Source: Pseudonocardia autotrophica
Lineage (GTDB): Bacteria; Actinomycetota; Actinomycetes; Mycobacteriales; Pseudonocardiaceae
Direction of reading: 5' to 3'
NCBI RefSeq assembly: GCF_003945385.1
Contig: NZ_AP018920.1
Coordinates: 3,162,001-3,226,000, forward strand
DNA length: 64,000 nt
In this document: positions 24,138 to 33,900 of the stretch, in pieces
Layout: the number at the start of each line of letters is the position of its first letter
How positions within the stretch are numbered: the first letter of the stretch is position 1
Notes under the pieces: generated by a model
Seen by the model: the letters and a program-made list of their open reading frames with translations, nothing else
What the model was told of the DNA's origin: nothing
Databases searched by the model: none
Translations under genes and position numbers: made by a program

Positions 24138-25342
24138 GCACGATGATCGAGGTCCGGAACCTGACGAAGGTGTTCGGCTCGGCGAAGGAGATCGACGACG
24201 CCGTCACGTTGGCCGGCGAGGGGGTGGGCCGCAGCGAGATCCAGCAGCGCACCGGCGCCACCCTGGCCGTGCACGACGTCTCGTTCGACATCGCGGCCGG
24301 CGAACTGTTCGTGATCATGGGTCTGTCCGGTTCCGGGAAGTCGACGCTGGTCCGGCTGCTGAACCGGCTGATCGAGCCGACGTCGGGGACGATCGGGATC
24401 GAGGGCCGCGATCTCGGCTCGCTCGGCGACGCCGACCTGCGGACCCTGCGCAACAACCGGATCGCCATGGTGTTCCAGCACTTCGCGCTGCTGCCGCACC
24501 GCACCGTCCGGCAGAACGCCGAGTACGGACTGCAGATCCGCGGGACCGACGCCGCGCAGCGCCGGGAGAAGGCCGAATGGGCCCTGGAGCAGGTCGGCCT
24601 GGCCGAGCGCGCCGAGGCCTACCCGGGCCAGCTGTCCGGGGGCATGCAGCAGCGGGTCGGCCTGGCGCGGGCGCTGGCCGCCGACACCGACGTACTGCTG
24701 ATGGACGAGCCGTACTCCGCGCTGGACCCGCTGATCCGCCGGGACATGCAGCAGCTGCTGGTCCGGCTGCAGCGTGAGCTGCGCAAGACGATCGTGTTCA
24801 TCACCCACGACCTCAACGAGGCGATGCTGCTCGGCGACCGGATCCTGCTGCTCAAGGACGGCCGGCTGGTCCAGCTCGGGACCGGGCCGCAGATCCTGGA
24901 GTCCCCGGCCGACGACTACGTCGCCGAGTTCGTCTCCGACGTCGACCGCAGCCGGGTGCTGACCGCCGCCGACGTCATCCGGGAGCCGCGGATCACGGTG
25001 CGGCTCACCGAGCGCCCGGCCGACGTGCTCGTCCGGCTCGGGCAGGCCGAGGCGACCGGGGCCTATGTGGTCGACGACGACGACCGGATCCTCGGCGTGA
25101 TCCGGGACGACCGGCTGGGGCACGCCGCCGGCCGCGGCGCCGGCTCGATCGACGAGTCCGCGCTGGTCGAGGAGTACCGCACGACCGAGCCCGATCGGCC
25201 GCTGATCGACCTGCTCCAGGACGTCGGCCGCAATCCGGTACCGCTCGCGGTCGTGGAGGACGGCCGGCTGCGCGGCGTCGTCCCGCGCGGTGCGGTGCTG
25301 GCCGCGCTGTCCACTCAGCCCGACCGGAACGGGAGCCACTGA
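24134..25342 (+). CDS. Glycine betaine/proline ABC transporter ATP-binding protein with CBS domains (ProV/OpuAA-like)
   Basis: 402 residues. Walker A is GLSGSGKST near residue 62, Q-loop is MVFQHFALLPHRTV, signature LSGGMQQRVGLARAL and Walker B VLLMDEPYSALDP. The insert after the first strand (KEIDDAVTLAGEGVGRSEI) is the hallmark of ProV-type ATPases. Residues 275-395 form two CBS motifs, which in OpuA sense ionic strength or c-di-AMP. It overlaps the binding protein by 4 bp and the permease by 1 bp. Confidence 0.92.
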   Translation: MSTMIEVRNLTKVFGSAKEIDDAVTLAGEGVGRSEIQQRTGATLAVHDVSFDIAAGELFVIMGLSGSGKSTLVRLLNRLIEPTSGTIGIEGRDLGSLGDADLRTLRNNRIAMVFQHFALLPHRTVRQNAEYGLQIRGTDAAQRREKAEWALEQVGLAERAEAYPGQLSGGMQQRVGLARALAADTDVLLMDEPYSALDPLIRRDMQQLLVRLQRELRKTIVFITHDLNEAMLLGDRILLLKDGRLVQLGTGPQILESPADDYVAEFVSDVDRSRVLTAADVIREPRITVRLTERPADVLVRLGQAEATGAYVVDDDDRILGVIRDDRLGHAAGRGAGSIDESALVEEYRTTEPDRPLIDLLQDVGRNPVPLAVVEDGRLRGVVPRGAVLAALSTQPDRNGSH

Positions 25343-26268
25343 TGCCCAGGATCGAGCTCGGCAGCTACGTCGAGACGTTCGTGCTCTGGCTGCTGTCGGC
25401 GATCCCGGCGCTGCTGGACGGGATCAGCGCGGTCGTCACGGTCGTCGTCGAGGCACTGACGACGGTGTTCGCCGGGCCGCCGTGGTGGGTCTGGCTGGTG
25501 CTGCTGACCCTCGGCGCGCTGCTGGTGCGCGGCTGGGGCCTGGCCGTGTTCACGCTGCTCGGGTTCGCGCTGATCGATGCGTTCGACCTGTGGCAGGAGA
25601 CCATGGAGACGCTCGGCGTGGTGCTGGTCGCCGCGCTGATCGCGACCGCGGTCGGGGTGCCGCTGGGCATCTGGGCCGCCCGCAGCCGCGCGGTCGGGGC
25701 CGCGCTGCGCCCGCTGCTGGACCTGATGCAGACGACGCCGGTGTTCGTCTACCTGATCCCGGCGGTGTTCTTCTTCGGCATCGGCGTGGTGCCCGGGGTG
25801 GTGGCGACGACGATCTTCTCGATCCCGCCCGCGGTCCGGCTCACCGAGCTGGGGATCCGCGGCGTCGATCCGGAGGTCGTCGAGGCCACGCACGCCTTCG
25901 GTGCGCACCCGCGGCAGATCCTGCGCGAGGTGCAGCTCCCGATGGCGCTGCCCTCGATCATGGCCGGGATCAACCAGGTGATCATGCTGGCGCTGTCGAT
26001 GGTGGTCGTCGCCGGGCTCGCCGGGGCCGACGGCCTGGGGACGGTCGTGGTCAGCGCGGTGACCCAGCTGGACATCGCCGCCGGTGTCGAAGGCGGCCTC
26101 GCCGTGGTGATCGTGGCGATCTACCTCGACCGGTTCACCGCCGCTCTGGCCGAACGCCCCGGTCGCGGTCTGCTGGCGACGCTGCGCGCCCGCCGTGGCC
26201 GGGCCGCCACCGGGGCGCCGCACCCCGCGACGAAGATCGGTGTCGCCGGAGCGGGGGCAGGCGCCTGA
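25342..26268 (+). CDS. Glycine betaine ABC transporter permease (ProW/OpuAB-like)
   Basis: 308 residues with about six to seven transmembrane segments. The EAA motif for ATPase contact is VEATHAFGAHPRQILREVQLPMALPSIMAGINQ near residue 185, as in ProW. MQTTPVFVYLIPAVFFFGIG is the conserved pore helix. It completes the SBP-ATPase-permease importer; no second permease gene follows. Probable role is osmoprotectant uptake. Confidence 0.92.
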   Translation: MPRIELGSYVETFVLWLLSAIPALLDGISAVVTVVVEALTTVFAGPPWWVWLVLLTLGALLVRGWGLAVFTLLGFALIDAFDLWQETMETLGVVLVAALIATAVGVPLGIWAARSRAVGAALRPLLDLMQTTPVFVYLIPAVFFFGIGVVPGVVATTIFSIPPAVRLTELGIRGVDPEVVEATHAFGAHPRQILREVQLPMALPSIMAGINQVIMLALSMVVVAGLAGADGLGTVVVSAVTQLDIAAGVEGGLAVVIVAIYLDRFTAALAERPGRGLLATLRARRGRAATGAPHPATKIGVAGAGAGA

Positions 26269-26296
26269 CGCGGAACCGGTGGGACGGGAGTTCGAC

Positions 26297-26440
26297 ATGA
26301 CCGGAACCGGCCGACCGGCCCGCGCGGCACAGGTCGTCACGAACGTGCCGCCGCGCGAATGGAGCAGCGACGCCGCCGTCGCCTACGAGGCGACCCAGGA
26401 GCTGCTCGGCGCCCACCACCGAGCGGAGCGACCGGCCCGG
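26297..26440 (+). other. Possible small coding fragment, unassigned
   Basis: A plus-strand frame from ATG 26297 reads MTGTGRPARAAQVVTNVPPREW and then EATQELLGAHHRAER with codon bias like a gene up to about 26440. The frame stays open to 26686 but from 26444 the opposite strand looks more gene-like. It may be a short protein, a remnant, or a chance open frame. Confidence 0.25.
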
Positions 26441-26443
26441 GCG

Positions 26444-26668
26444 CTAGCCCTGATCCGGCGCGGGCCCGGTGGCCCGGTGGCCGCGCCCGTCGCGGTGCTC
26501 CGAGCGGGCGGGATCGGCGTGGACGAGATGCGTCAGCTCGGCGGTGATCTCCCGGCGGAGCGCGTCGTGGCGCGCCGAGAGCGCGTGGCGCGGGTCCTCG
26601 CGGTCCGGGTAGGTCCAGACCGGACGGCGGCGGTGCGCCTCCGGCTCCCACTCGTAGCGCGGGTGCAC
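26444..26668 (-). CDS. Hypothetical protein, about 74 residues
   Basis: The GTG at 26668 starts 5 bp after the YjbR-family stop, and the frame reads VHPRYEWEPEAHRRRPVW, then a charged helix SARHDALRREITAELTHLVHADPA and an Arg/Gly-rich end. Third-position GC is very high, which supports coding on this strand. No family recognised. If real it is the last gene of the AraC-VOC-YjbR operon. Confidence 0.5.
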   Translation of the reverse strand: MHPRYEWEPEAHRRRPVWTYPDREDPRHALSARHDALRREITAELTHLVHADPARSEHRDGRGHRATGPAPDQG

Positions 26669-26672
26669 GTGC

Positions 26673-27050
26673 TCAGGCCCCGGTGAGACGTCTCGGCGCC
26701 ACCTGCCGGTAGGCGTCAGTGACGATCTCGGTGATCTCGTCCCGGTCGGCGGCCTGCTCGCCGGTCCCGTCGAGCACCACACCGAGCCAGCCCCGGTGCC
26801 CGACGTAGGCCGGCCGGAAGAACCGGTCCGGGTCCTCGGCGACCAGCTCCTCCTGGACCCCCGGCGGTGCCGCGCACCAGAACGCGATGTGCGGGTGCCC
26901 GTGATGGTGCTCGGCGTAGCTGACGAACATCCGCTTCACGAACCACGACGGTGAGCCGTGGCTGATCTTCTCGGTGACCTCGGGCAGCGACAGGCAGATC
27001 TCCCGCAACCAGGGCAGCGGATCGGTGGGATCGGGGTGCCGGGCCGTCAT
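26673..27050 (-). CDS. MmcQ/YjbR family protein
   Basis: 125 residues. LREICLSLPEVTEKISHGSPSWFVKRMFVSYAEHHHG is the classical YjbR start with the SHGxPxF/W loop, and FFRPAYVGHRGWLGVVLDG gives the conserved PxYxGxxGWLGV motif. The fold resembles a small DNA-binding domain but function is not established. Start overlaps the VOC stop (ATGA). Confidence 0.88.
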   Translation of the reverse strand: MTARHPDPTDPLPWLREICLSLPEVTEKISHGSPSWFVKRMFVSYAEHHHGHPHIAFWCAAPPGVQEELVAEDPDRFFRPAYVGHRGWLGVVLDGTGEQAADRDEITEIVTDAYRQVAPRRLTGA

Positions 27051-27427
27051 CCGGTCATCCGGTACGTACCCGCGGAGAAGACGTTGCCCTCCGGATCGGC
27101 CACCGCGAACTCGCGTGACCCGTAGTCCTGGTCGACCGGTTCCATCACCACCTGGGCGCCGGCCGCGACCGCCCTGGCGTGCAGGGCGTCCGGGTCGTCA
27201 CAGGTCAGGTACAGGACGGCGCGGCCGGTGTCGAAGCGGTCACCGGCGCGTCGGGCGCCGAGGGCCAGCACGGCGGTGTCGTCGCCGTCGTCCCAGGCCA
27301 GCTCTGCGTGCGCGATCACGCCGCCGTCGCCGGTGTGCGTGCCCAGCTGACGGAACCCGAGCGCGGCGGTCAGGAAGTCGATCGCGGCACGCGGATCGTC
27401 GTAGCGCAGGGTGGTGTGGATGCTCAT
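27047..27427 (-). CDS. VOC family protein (glyoxalase/bleomycin-resistance-like)
   Basis: 126 residues: LRYDDPRAAIDFLTAALGFRQ, VLYLTCDDPDALHARAVAAGAQ and the C-terminal YGSREFAVADPEGNVFSAGTY, the PhnB-like one-domain VOC pattern. Start overlaps the AraC stop (ATGA), so this is a tightly coupled operon AraC-VOC-YjbR. Substrate unknown. Confidence 0.88.
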   Translation of the reverse strand: MSIHTTLRYDDPRAAIDFLTAALGFRQLGTHTGDGGVIAHAELAWDDGDDTAVLALGARRAGDRFDTGRAVLYLTCDDPDALHARAVAAGAQVVMEPVDQDYGSREFAVADPEGNVFSAGTYRMTG

Positions 27428-28272
27428 GCCGGCTGATCCTGCTCGCCGGACGCTGCCTCGTCTTGTACGAACGGGAACGCCGCCGCCCACTCGGTGCGGA
27501 ACCCGCCGGGGGAGATGCCGGCGAGCGCGCGGAACTCCCGGCTCAGATGCGCCTGGTCGACGTAGCCGCAGGTCGCGGCGATCTCGGCCAGCGCGACCCG
27601 GCTGCCGGCGACCAGCCCGGACGCCCGCGAGAAGCGCAGCACCCGGCCCGCGGTGCGCGGGCCCAGCCCGATCTGGGTGGAGAACCGGGCCTGCAGGTGC
27701 CTGCGGCTCCAGCCGGTCTCGGCGGCGAGCACCGAGACCGGCACCCGGCCGCCGGTGACCTCGAGCCGGCGCCATGCGTGCACCACCTCCGGCGCCGGTC
27801 GGCGGGCCCGCACGTCCAGCAATCGACCGGCCAGCACCTCGCTGACCAGCGCGAAGCGGGCCGGCCACTCCGGTGCGGCGGCGAGCCGCTCGGGCAGCGC
27901 GGCCAGCACCGGATCGGCCAGCTCGTCCAGTGCGGGCACCGCGCCGCTCGGCAGCGCGCGGCCGCCGAGCAGCGTGTAGAGCCCGACCGGGGTGAGGTCC
28001 ACCTGGATCCCGGCCTGCGGGCCGGTGAACCGGGTCAGCACCCAGGTGTCGCTGAGACCGCCGACGAACGCGGCCGTCGTCGTGCTGCCGACGGCCGGGC
28101 CGGACAGCTCCAGCGAATGGAACCCGAACACGAGCGCGACGCCGGCGGCCGGCGCCTGCCGCCGGAGCACCGGCGTCGCGGACTCCTCCCGGTAGCCGAG
28201 ATAGCGCAGCACGAAGGGGCGCAGCACGGCCGGCGGTGGTGCCGGCCGGAACTCCCCGGTCATGACGGGCAT
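27424..28272 (-). CDS. AraC family transcriptional regulator
   Basis: 282 residues. The N-terminal part resembles DUF6597/AraC-like cupin domains, FRPAPPPAVLRPFVLRYLGYREE. The C-terminal helix-turn-helix pair runs through VSVLAAETGWSRRHLQARFSTQIGLGPRT and LAEIAATCGYVDQAHLSREFRALAGISPGGFR. First gene of a four-gene minus-strand cluster that it may control. A second ATG nine bases in is a possible start. Confidence 0.87.
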   Translation of the reverse strand: MPVMTGEFRPAPPPAVLRPFVLRYLGYREESATPVLRRQAPAAGVALVFGFHSLELSGPAVGSTTTAAFVGGLSDTWVLTRFTGPQAGIQVDLTPVGLYTLLGGRALPSGAVPALDELADPVLAALPERLAAAPEWPARFALVSEVLAGRLLDVRARRPAPEVVHAWRRLEVTGGRVPVSVLAAETGWSRRHLQARFSTQIGLGPRTAGRVLRFSRASGLVAGSRVALAEIAATCGYVDQAHLSREFRALAGISPGGFRTEWAAAFPFVQDEAASGEQDQPA

Positions 28273-28288
28273 CGTGCCAGTGCCGGGA

Positions 28289-29038
28289 CTACTCCGGCAG
28301 CTGCTGCGCGTGGATCGCGATGGCGTCCCGCAGGTACACGCTCAGACCCTCGGCATAGCCGTCGATCGTCGCGGTGAACCGGGCGTCGTCGACGTAGAGC
28401 CGGCCGAGGCCGGTGTAGGCCTCGCGGCCCGGCGTCCAGAACCGGCTCACCCAGGCGTGGTGTGCGGCCACGGCCTGCTGCACCTGCGGTGCGTCGACCG
28501 GCTCCCCGGCCGCCATCAGCGCGGCGAGCCTGCGGTGCACGGCGGCCATCTCGGACCCGACCTCGGTGGTCACGTCCCGGTCCCAGGTCACGATCTCCTC
28601 CTGAACGGCGACAGCCTCGGGGCCCCAGCGCTCGCGGGCCTCTGCGGCGTACGGATCGTTCCGGAACGCCGCGAACATCTCCTCGGTGGACATCGCGTCC
28701 CCTCCCTCTCGTTCTTCGATGGATCGTGCGACGGTGCGGGCGAGCCGGCGCAGGCGCGCGATCTCGCTGCGCAGCCGCGCGTGGTGCGCCCGCAGGGCGG
28801 CCGTCTCCGACGCGCCGTCGAGCACCGCGGCGATGTCCGGGAGCCCGAGGCCCAGCTCGCGCAGCACGAGCACGTGCTGCAGCCGCAGCAGCTCCGCTCG
28901 CCGGTAGATCCGCCGCCCGCCAGGACCGGTATCGGCCGGGCGGAGCAGACCCACCTGGTCGTAGTGGCGCAACGTGCGCGAACTGACCCCGGCCAGACGG
29001 ACGACCTCGTCGGTCGTCCAGCTCTGTGTCTCCGTCAC
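28289..29038 (-). CDS. MerR family regulator with TipAS-type effector domain
   Basis: 249 residues. The winged helix is TTDEVVRLAGVSSRTLRHYDQVGLLRPADTG followed by a coiled dimerisation helix. Residues 120-245 are a TipAS-like antibiotic-binding domain (MSTEEMFAAFRNDPYAAEARERWG, VQQAVAAHHAWVSRFWTP, YTGLGRLYVDDARF). In the family, the ligand often becomes trapped and the regulator activates its own and efflux genes. The internal ATG at about residue 115 could give a separate TipAS-only product, as in Streptomyces tipA. GTG start chosen by domain boundary. Confidence 0.88.
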   Translation of the reverse strand: MTETQSWTTDEVVRLAGVSSRTLRHYDQVGLLRPADTGPGGRRIYRRAELLRLQHVLVLRELGLGLPDIAAVLDGASETAALRAHHARLRSEIARLRRLARTVARSIEEREGGDAMSTEEMFAAFRNDPYAAEARERWGPEAVAVQEEIVTWDRDVTTEVGSEMAAVHRRLAALMAAGEPVDAPQVQQAVAAHHAWVSRFWTPGREAYTGLGRLYVDDARFTATIDGYAEGLSVYLRDAIAIHAQQLPE

Positions 29039-29054
29039 GCCAACTACGTTAGAA

Positions 29055-29071
29055 GTTGACGCGACGTCAAC
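29055..29071. promoter_or_regulatory. MerR-type operator upstream of the TipAS regulator
   Basis: Perfect inverted repeat GTTGACG-CGA-CGTCAAC ending 17 bp before the GTG start. It contains TTGACG on both strands, so it may overlap the -35 element. A minus-strand TAACGT 7 bp before the GTG would allow a leaderless transcript. Confidence 0.6.
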
Positions 29072-29085
29072 CGCAACCCTTCTTC

Positions 29086-29679
29086 TCAGACGAGTGCGAG
29101 ACCGGTCGCGAGGCCGAGCACGACCACGGCCACGACGCCGTCGAGCACCCGCCAGGCCGACGGACGCGCGAACAGCCCGGCGAGCCGGGTCGCGCCGAAA
29201 CCGAGACCGGCGAACCAGAGCAGGCTGGCCGCGACGACACCGGCGGCGAACGCCCAGCGGCCGTCGCCGTGCGCGGCCGCCAGCGAGCCGAGCACCAGCA
29301 GGTCGAGCAGCATGTGCGGGTTGAGGAAGGTCAGCGCGGCGGCCGTGCCCAGCACCGGGACCAGCGGCCGGGCGCTGCCCTGCCGGTCGGCGATCAGGGT
29401 GCCCGGCCACAGCGCCCGGCGCAGCGCCAGCAACCCGTAGCCGGCCAGGTAGGCCACGCCGCCCCAGCGGACCGCCTCGGCCAGCCCGGGGACCCCCGCG
29501 AGCACCAGCCCCACCCCGGCGACGGCCGCGGTCACGAGCACCAGATCGGCCAGCACACAGAACGCCACCACGGCGGGCACGTGCTCACGGCGCAGCCCCT
29601 GCCGCAGCACGAACGCGTTCTGCGCTCCGATCGCCGCGATCAGCGACAACCCGGTCCCGAACCCCACCAGCACGCTCAC
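29086..29679 (-). CDS. LysE/ArgO family amino-acid exporter
   Basis: 197 residues with five to six membrane helices. The LysE signature appears as GFGTGLSLIAAIGAQNAFVLRQGLRREHV at the N-terminus and LTFLNPHMLLDLLVLGSLA near residue 115. Members export lysine and arginine. Divergent from a LysG/ArgP-type regulator, the standard arrangement in Corynebacterium and other actinobacteria. Confidence 0.92.
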   Translation of the reverse strand: MSVLVGFGTGLSLIAAIGAQNAFVLRQGLRREHVPAVVAFCVLADLVLVTAAVAGVGLVLAGVPGLAEAVRWGGVAYLAGYGLLALRRALWPGTLIADRQGSARPLVPVLGTAAALTFLNPHMLLDLLVLGSLAAAHGDGRWAFAAGVVAASLLWFAGLGFGATRLAGLFARPSAWRVLDGVVAVVVLGLATGLALV

Positions 29680-29732
29680 ATCCCGACGCTAGGCCGGGGA
29701 CCAGCGGATCAACGCATCGGTTCATGTTCGGT

Positions 29733-29756
29733 CATGAAGCTTAGAATTGCTTCATG
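29733..29756. promoter_or_regulatory. Inverted repeat in the lysE / lysG promoter region
   Basis: CATGAAGC-N8-GCTTCATG with perfect 8-bp arms around an AT-rich TTAGAATT centre. It overlaps the lysG start codon (29754). The region is much richer in A/T than its surroundings, as expected of a LysR-type binding and promoter region. Confidence 0.55.
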
Positions 29757-30653
29757 TACGACCGGGATCGGCTGGCCACCCTGAGCGCCGTCGTCGAGGA
29801 GGGCAGCTTCGAGGCGGCCGCCGAGCGGCTGGCGATCACCCCGTCCGCGGTGTCCCAGCGGATCAAGGCCCTGGAGCGGCAGTCCCGGCAGATCCTGGTC
29901 CGCCGCTCCCGGCCGTGCGCCGCGACCGAGGCCGGCCGGACCCTGCTCCGGCTGGCCCGGCAGATCGCGCTGCTGGAGGGGGAGGTGGCGCGCGATCTCG
30001 GCGAGCAGGATCCGGCCGGGACCGTGCACCTGCCGATCGCGGTGAACGCGGACTCGGTCACCCACTGGTTCCTGCGCGCCGTCGTGCCGCTCGCGCAGCG
30101 CCACGGGGTGCGCCTGGACCTGCACATCGACGACGAGGAGCACACCGCGGCGCTGCTGCGGGAGGGAGCCGTGGTCGGGGCGGTGACGACGTCGGCCGCG
30201 GCGGTCCAGGGCTGCGCGGTGCAGCCGATCGGGGCGACCCGCTACCGGCCGGTCGCCGCCCGCCCGGTGTACGACCGCTGGTTCGCCGGCCGCGACCCGG
30301 CCGAGGCGTTCACCCGCGCACCGCGGGTCGACTTCGGGACGAAGGACCGGCTGCAGACCCGCTTCGCCGCGCAGCTGACGCACCGGCCGTGCACCGGCCC
30401 GGCCCACCGGGTGCCCGCCGCGGACGGCTACCACGACGCGGTCCGGGCGGGGCTCGGCTGGGGGATGTTCACCGACGTCCCGGCCCGCGCGTCCGCCGAC
30501 CGCGGCCGGATCGTGCTGCTCGACGCCGAGCGGTACCTCGACGTGCCGCTGTACTGGCAGCACTGGAAGCTGAACACGACCGTGCTGGACGCGCTCACGG
30601 CAGCCGTGCGGGAGGTCGCGGCCGGGATCCTGGTCCCGCCGCCGCAGCGCTGA
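29754..30653 (+). CDS. LysR family regulator of amino-acid export, LysG/ArgP-like
   Basis: 299 residues. N-terminal helix-turn-helix DRLATLSAVVEEGSFEAAAERLAITPSAVSQRIKALERQ, then the co-inducer domain with VNADSVTHWFLRAVVPLAQRHGVRLDLHIDDEEHT, which is the ArgP/IciA-LysG segment. In Corynebacterium LysG activates lysE when basic amino acids are high. Start ATG lies in the inverted repeat described above. Confidence 0.9.
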   Translation: MYDRDRLATLSAVVEEGSFEAAAERLAITPSAVSQRIKALERQSRQILVRRSRPCAATEAGRTLLRLARQIALLEGEVARDLGEQDPAGTVHLPIAVNADSVTHWFLRAVVPLAQRHGVRLDLHIDDEEHTAALLREGAVVGAVTTSAAAVQGCAVQPIGATRYRPVAARPVYDRWFAGRDPAEAFTRAPRVDFGTKDRLQTRFAAQLTHRPCTGPAHRVPAADGYHDAVRAGLGWGMFTDVPARASADRGRIVLLDAERYLDVPLYWQHWKLNTTVLDALTAAVREVAAGILVPPPQR

Positions 30654-30659
30654 CCGGGC

Positions 30660-30881
30660 TCAGATCCCGGACCGCCACGGCCGGCCCAGCCGGATGTCGC
30701 AGGTGATGTCGCCGCGGTCGGTGCCGGTCAGGTCGGCGATCAGGTCACGGACCGCGTCCTCGGCGGTGCGCGGGTCGTCGACCGTGGTGGACGCCTCGAT
30801 GCCGGGCACGTAGAGGGTCAGCCTGCGGTCCGCCCGCCAGGCCACCACCTCGTAATGACGCGCTCCGGTCACGTTCTCCAC
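30660..30881 (-). CDS. Small hypothetical protein, HicB-like fold suspected
   Basis: 73 residues: RHYEVVAWRADRRLTLYVPGIEASTTVDDPRTAEDAVRDLIADLTG. The strand-strand-helix pattern and VPGI segment resemble single-domain HicB-like antitoxin folds without an adjacent HicA toxin, common in actinobacteria. The GTG start is at 30881; GTG 30872 is an alternative. It converges on lysG with a 6-bp gap. Confidence 0.65.
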   Translation of the reverse strand: MENVTGARHYEVVAWRADRRLTLYVPGIEASTTVDDPRTAEDAVRDLIADLTGTDRGDITCDIRLGRPWRSGI

Positions 30882-30922
30882 GGTAGCCCGGTGACGCCGC
30901 CGCGGGCAGGTTCCGCCGGACC

Positions 30923-33900
30923 TCAGCCGACGGTGGGCTCCACGGAGGCGGCCGAGTCGTCATCGGCCGGGGGATCGGACCGGCCGAGCAGCGGCTCCGC
31001 GCCCGGCTCCGGTGTGACGGCCGGCTGCTCCTGCTCCGGGGGTGCCTCCGGCAGTTCGTCCGGCGGCGGGGGGAGCTGCTCCTCGGGCTGCGGCGGCGGG
31101 GACGGCGGCGCGCTGCTCACCGGGGTCGGCTCGGGGGTCTCGGTCGGTTCGTTCGCGGCGAGCGTCGACGGCGGTCGCCCGAGTGCCCGGAACGTCGGGA
31201 AGTCGACGACCGTGCCGGTACGGACCGCGCTGGACATGAACTCCGACCACATGTCGCCCGGCAGGTCCTTGCCGCTGATCGGGGTGCCGGCCGCGTCGCG
31301 GATCGGGTCGTTGCGGTCGGTGCCGACCCACACCGCGGTGGCCAGCTCGGGGGTGAACCCGGCGAACCAGGCGTCGTTGTTCTGGCCCTCGAAGCGGGAC
31401 TGGACGGTGCCGGTCTTGCCGGCCGCCTCCTGCCCGGCGGGCAGCTCCAGCCCGTCGTTGGGCAGGACGTTCAGCATCGTCTCGGTGACGTTGCGGGCCA
31501 CCTGCTCGGAGAACCGCTGCTCGCCCTCGCCGGGGGAGTACTCGTAGAGCACGCGGCCCTCCGAGTCGACGACCTTCGAGACGAGGTGCGGCGCGTGCCA
31601 GACCCCGCCGGCGGCGATCGTCGCGTACGCCGATGCGAGCTGGACCGGGGTCACCTCCTTGTTGCCCAGCGGGAGCCGCGCGTCCGGGTTGTCCAGCGAG
31701 GCGGTGATCCCGGCGAGCCGGGCGGCGTCGGCGACCTTCTGCGGCCCGACCTCGGCAGCGAGCTTGGTGAAGACGACGTTGTTGGAGATCGTCATCGCCT
31801 GTTTGAGGTCGCAGGTGGGGCAGTTCGCCCCCTCCGCGTTGCGCAGTCCCGGCCGCTCGGAGCCGTCGAACTCGGTGCCCAGGCCGACCGGCGGATCCTG
31901 CAGGAGGCCGGCGAGCACGGCGAACGGCTTGAACGTGGAGCCCGGCTGCTTCAGGACGCGCGCGTAGTCGAGGCCGGTGCCGTTGTCCCCGCCGTAGTAG
32001 GCGACGATCCCGCCGGTCCGTGGATCGATCGCGACGGCGCCGGTGCGCAGCTCCTCGGGCTGGCCCTCCATCTTCGCGCGCACCGACTCGGTGAGCTGCT
32101 CCTGGCGCTGCGGATCGACGGTCGTGGTGACCTGCAGGCCGCCCTGCGCGAACGCCTGCTCGGAGATGCCCAGGGAGCCCAGCTCGGAGCGGACGGCGTT
32201 GAGGATGTGCCCGCGCTCGTCGGTCAGCGACGAGGACCGCGACGTGTTCTCCGGCGGGATCGTCTCCGGGAACTGCGCGGCCTCCCGGTCCTCCCGGGAG
32301 ATCCAGCCCTGCTGGGCCATCCCGTCCAGGACGAAGCTCCAGCGCTGCCGGGCCCGGTCCGGGGTGGTCGCCGGATCCCAGTTGGACGGCGACTGGATGA
32401 TCCCGGCCAGCAGCGCACCCTCGCTGGTGGTCAGCTCGGCGGCGGGCTTGCCGTAGTAGGCGAGGCTGGCGGACTCGATGCCGTACGCGCCCCGCCCGTA
32501 GTAGATCGCGTTCAGATAGTCGTTGAGGATCTCGTCCTTCGACTTCTGCCCGGAGACCTTCAGCGAGATGATCAGTTCCTTGTACTTGCGCCAGTAGGTC
32601 GCGTCGTTGCCGACCAGGGTGTTCTTGACGTACTGCTGGGTGATGGTGGAGCCACCACCGCCGCCGCCGGTGAGCTGGTTGACGACCGCGCGCAGGATCC
32701 CGGTGATGTCGAAGCCGGGATTGGAGTAGAAGGTCCGGTCCTCGGCCGCGAGCACGGCTTCGCGGACGTGCACCGGGATCGCGTCCATCGACACCTTGAT
32801 CCGGTTGCCCTGCTCGGGCACCAGCCGGGCGAGCTGCTCGCCGTCGGTGTAGGCGACGGTGGCGATCTGGTTGTTGACGGCGTCGTCCGGGCTCGGGATC
32901 GGGAAGAGCAGCCAGCCGAGCCCGAGCAGCAGCAGGGGCAGCAGCACGATCGACGCGGCCCCGCCGGCCAGCGAGTAGCGGACCTGCTTGCGGCGGCGCG
33001 CCGTCCGCTCCTGCGGGCTGAGCGCGGCCTTGGCGTCGGCGTCGAGGATCCCGAGCCGGCGGCGCACGGTGTCGATCCCGGGCCCGACGAAGGCGACCGC
33101 CCGGTCCAGCGGTCCCTGCGGCTCGGCCCGGCGGCGCCGGCGCCGTGGCGCGGCGAGCACGGTCGTCCCGTCGTCGGGTCCCTCTCCGGATTCACCGTCG
33201 GGCCCCTGGTCGGATCCACCGGCGGCGGCTGCGGCGACCCGGGTCTCGTCGTCGGCCTGCGGCGCCCCGGCGGGCTCGGGACGGCGACGGCGGCGGCCAC
33301 CCCGGGGGGACGCACCGAGGTCCGGCGCCATCGGGACGCCCGGCGTGGCCGCGACGGTCCCGGCCGGATCCGGTGCCGCGGGCGCGGTCTGTGGGGTGCC
33401 GGGGCGGGCGTCGTCGGGGGTGCGGCCGGGCTCCGCCGTGAGCGGGCCGGCCGGATCCGGTGCGGCGGCAGCGCGCGGCCGGGTGGCCGTCACGTCCGCC
33501 TGCGAGGCCGGGGCGGCGGGGGTGCGCGTCGTCGGGCCCGCGGGCGGGGGCGGCGGTGTCGCCGGTCGTGCCGGCGGGGCCGGAGCCGCCACTGCGGGCG
33601 CCTGCCCGGTCGGCACGGCGCGCGGGGGCACCGGCCGCGCGGCCGCGGGTGCCGGTCCCGCGGGGGCGCTCGCGGGTGGCGGTCCCGCCGGTGCGGCGGC
33701 GGTGGGCGCCGGCCCTGCCGGTCGGGCGGGTCCGGACGGCGGTCCTGCCGGTCGGGCGGTTGTGGGCGCGGGCCCTGTCGGCTGGGCGGCGGTGGGTGGT
33801 GGCCCCGGCTGCCGGGCCGCGGCGGGCGCCTGCTCCGCCGGACGGACTGCGCCAGGGGTGTACCCGGCCGGTCGGGCTGCTGCCGTGGCGGGGCCGCGGT

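Noticed and set aside
30660..30881. HicAB toxin-antitoxin pair
   Set aside because: Only a HicB-like small protein is present; no HicA-type toxin frame flanks it.
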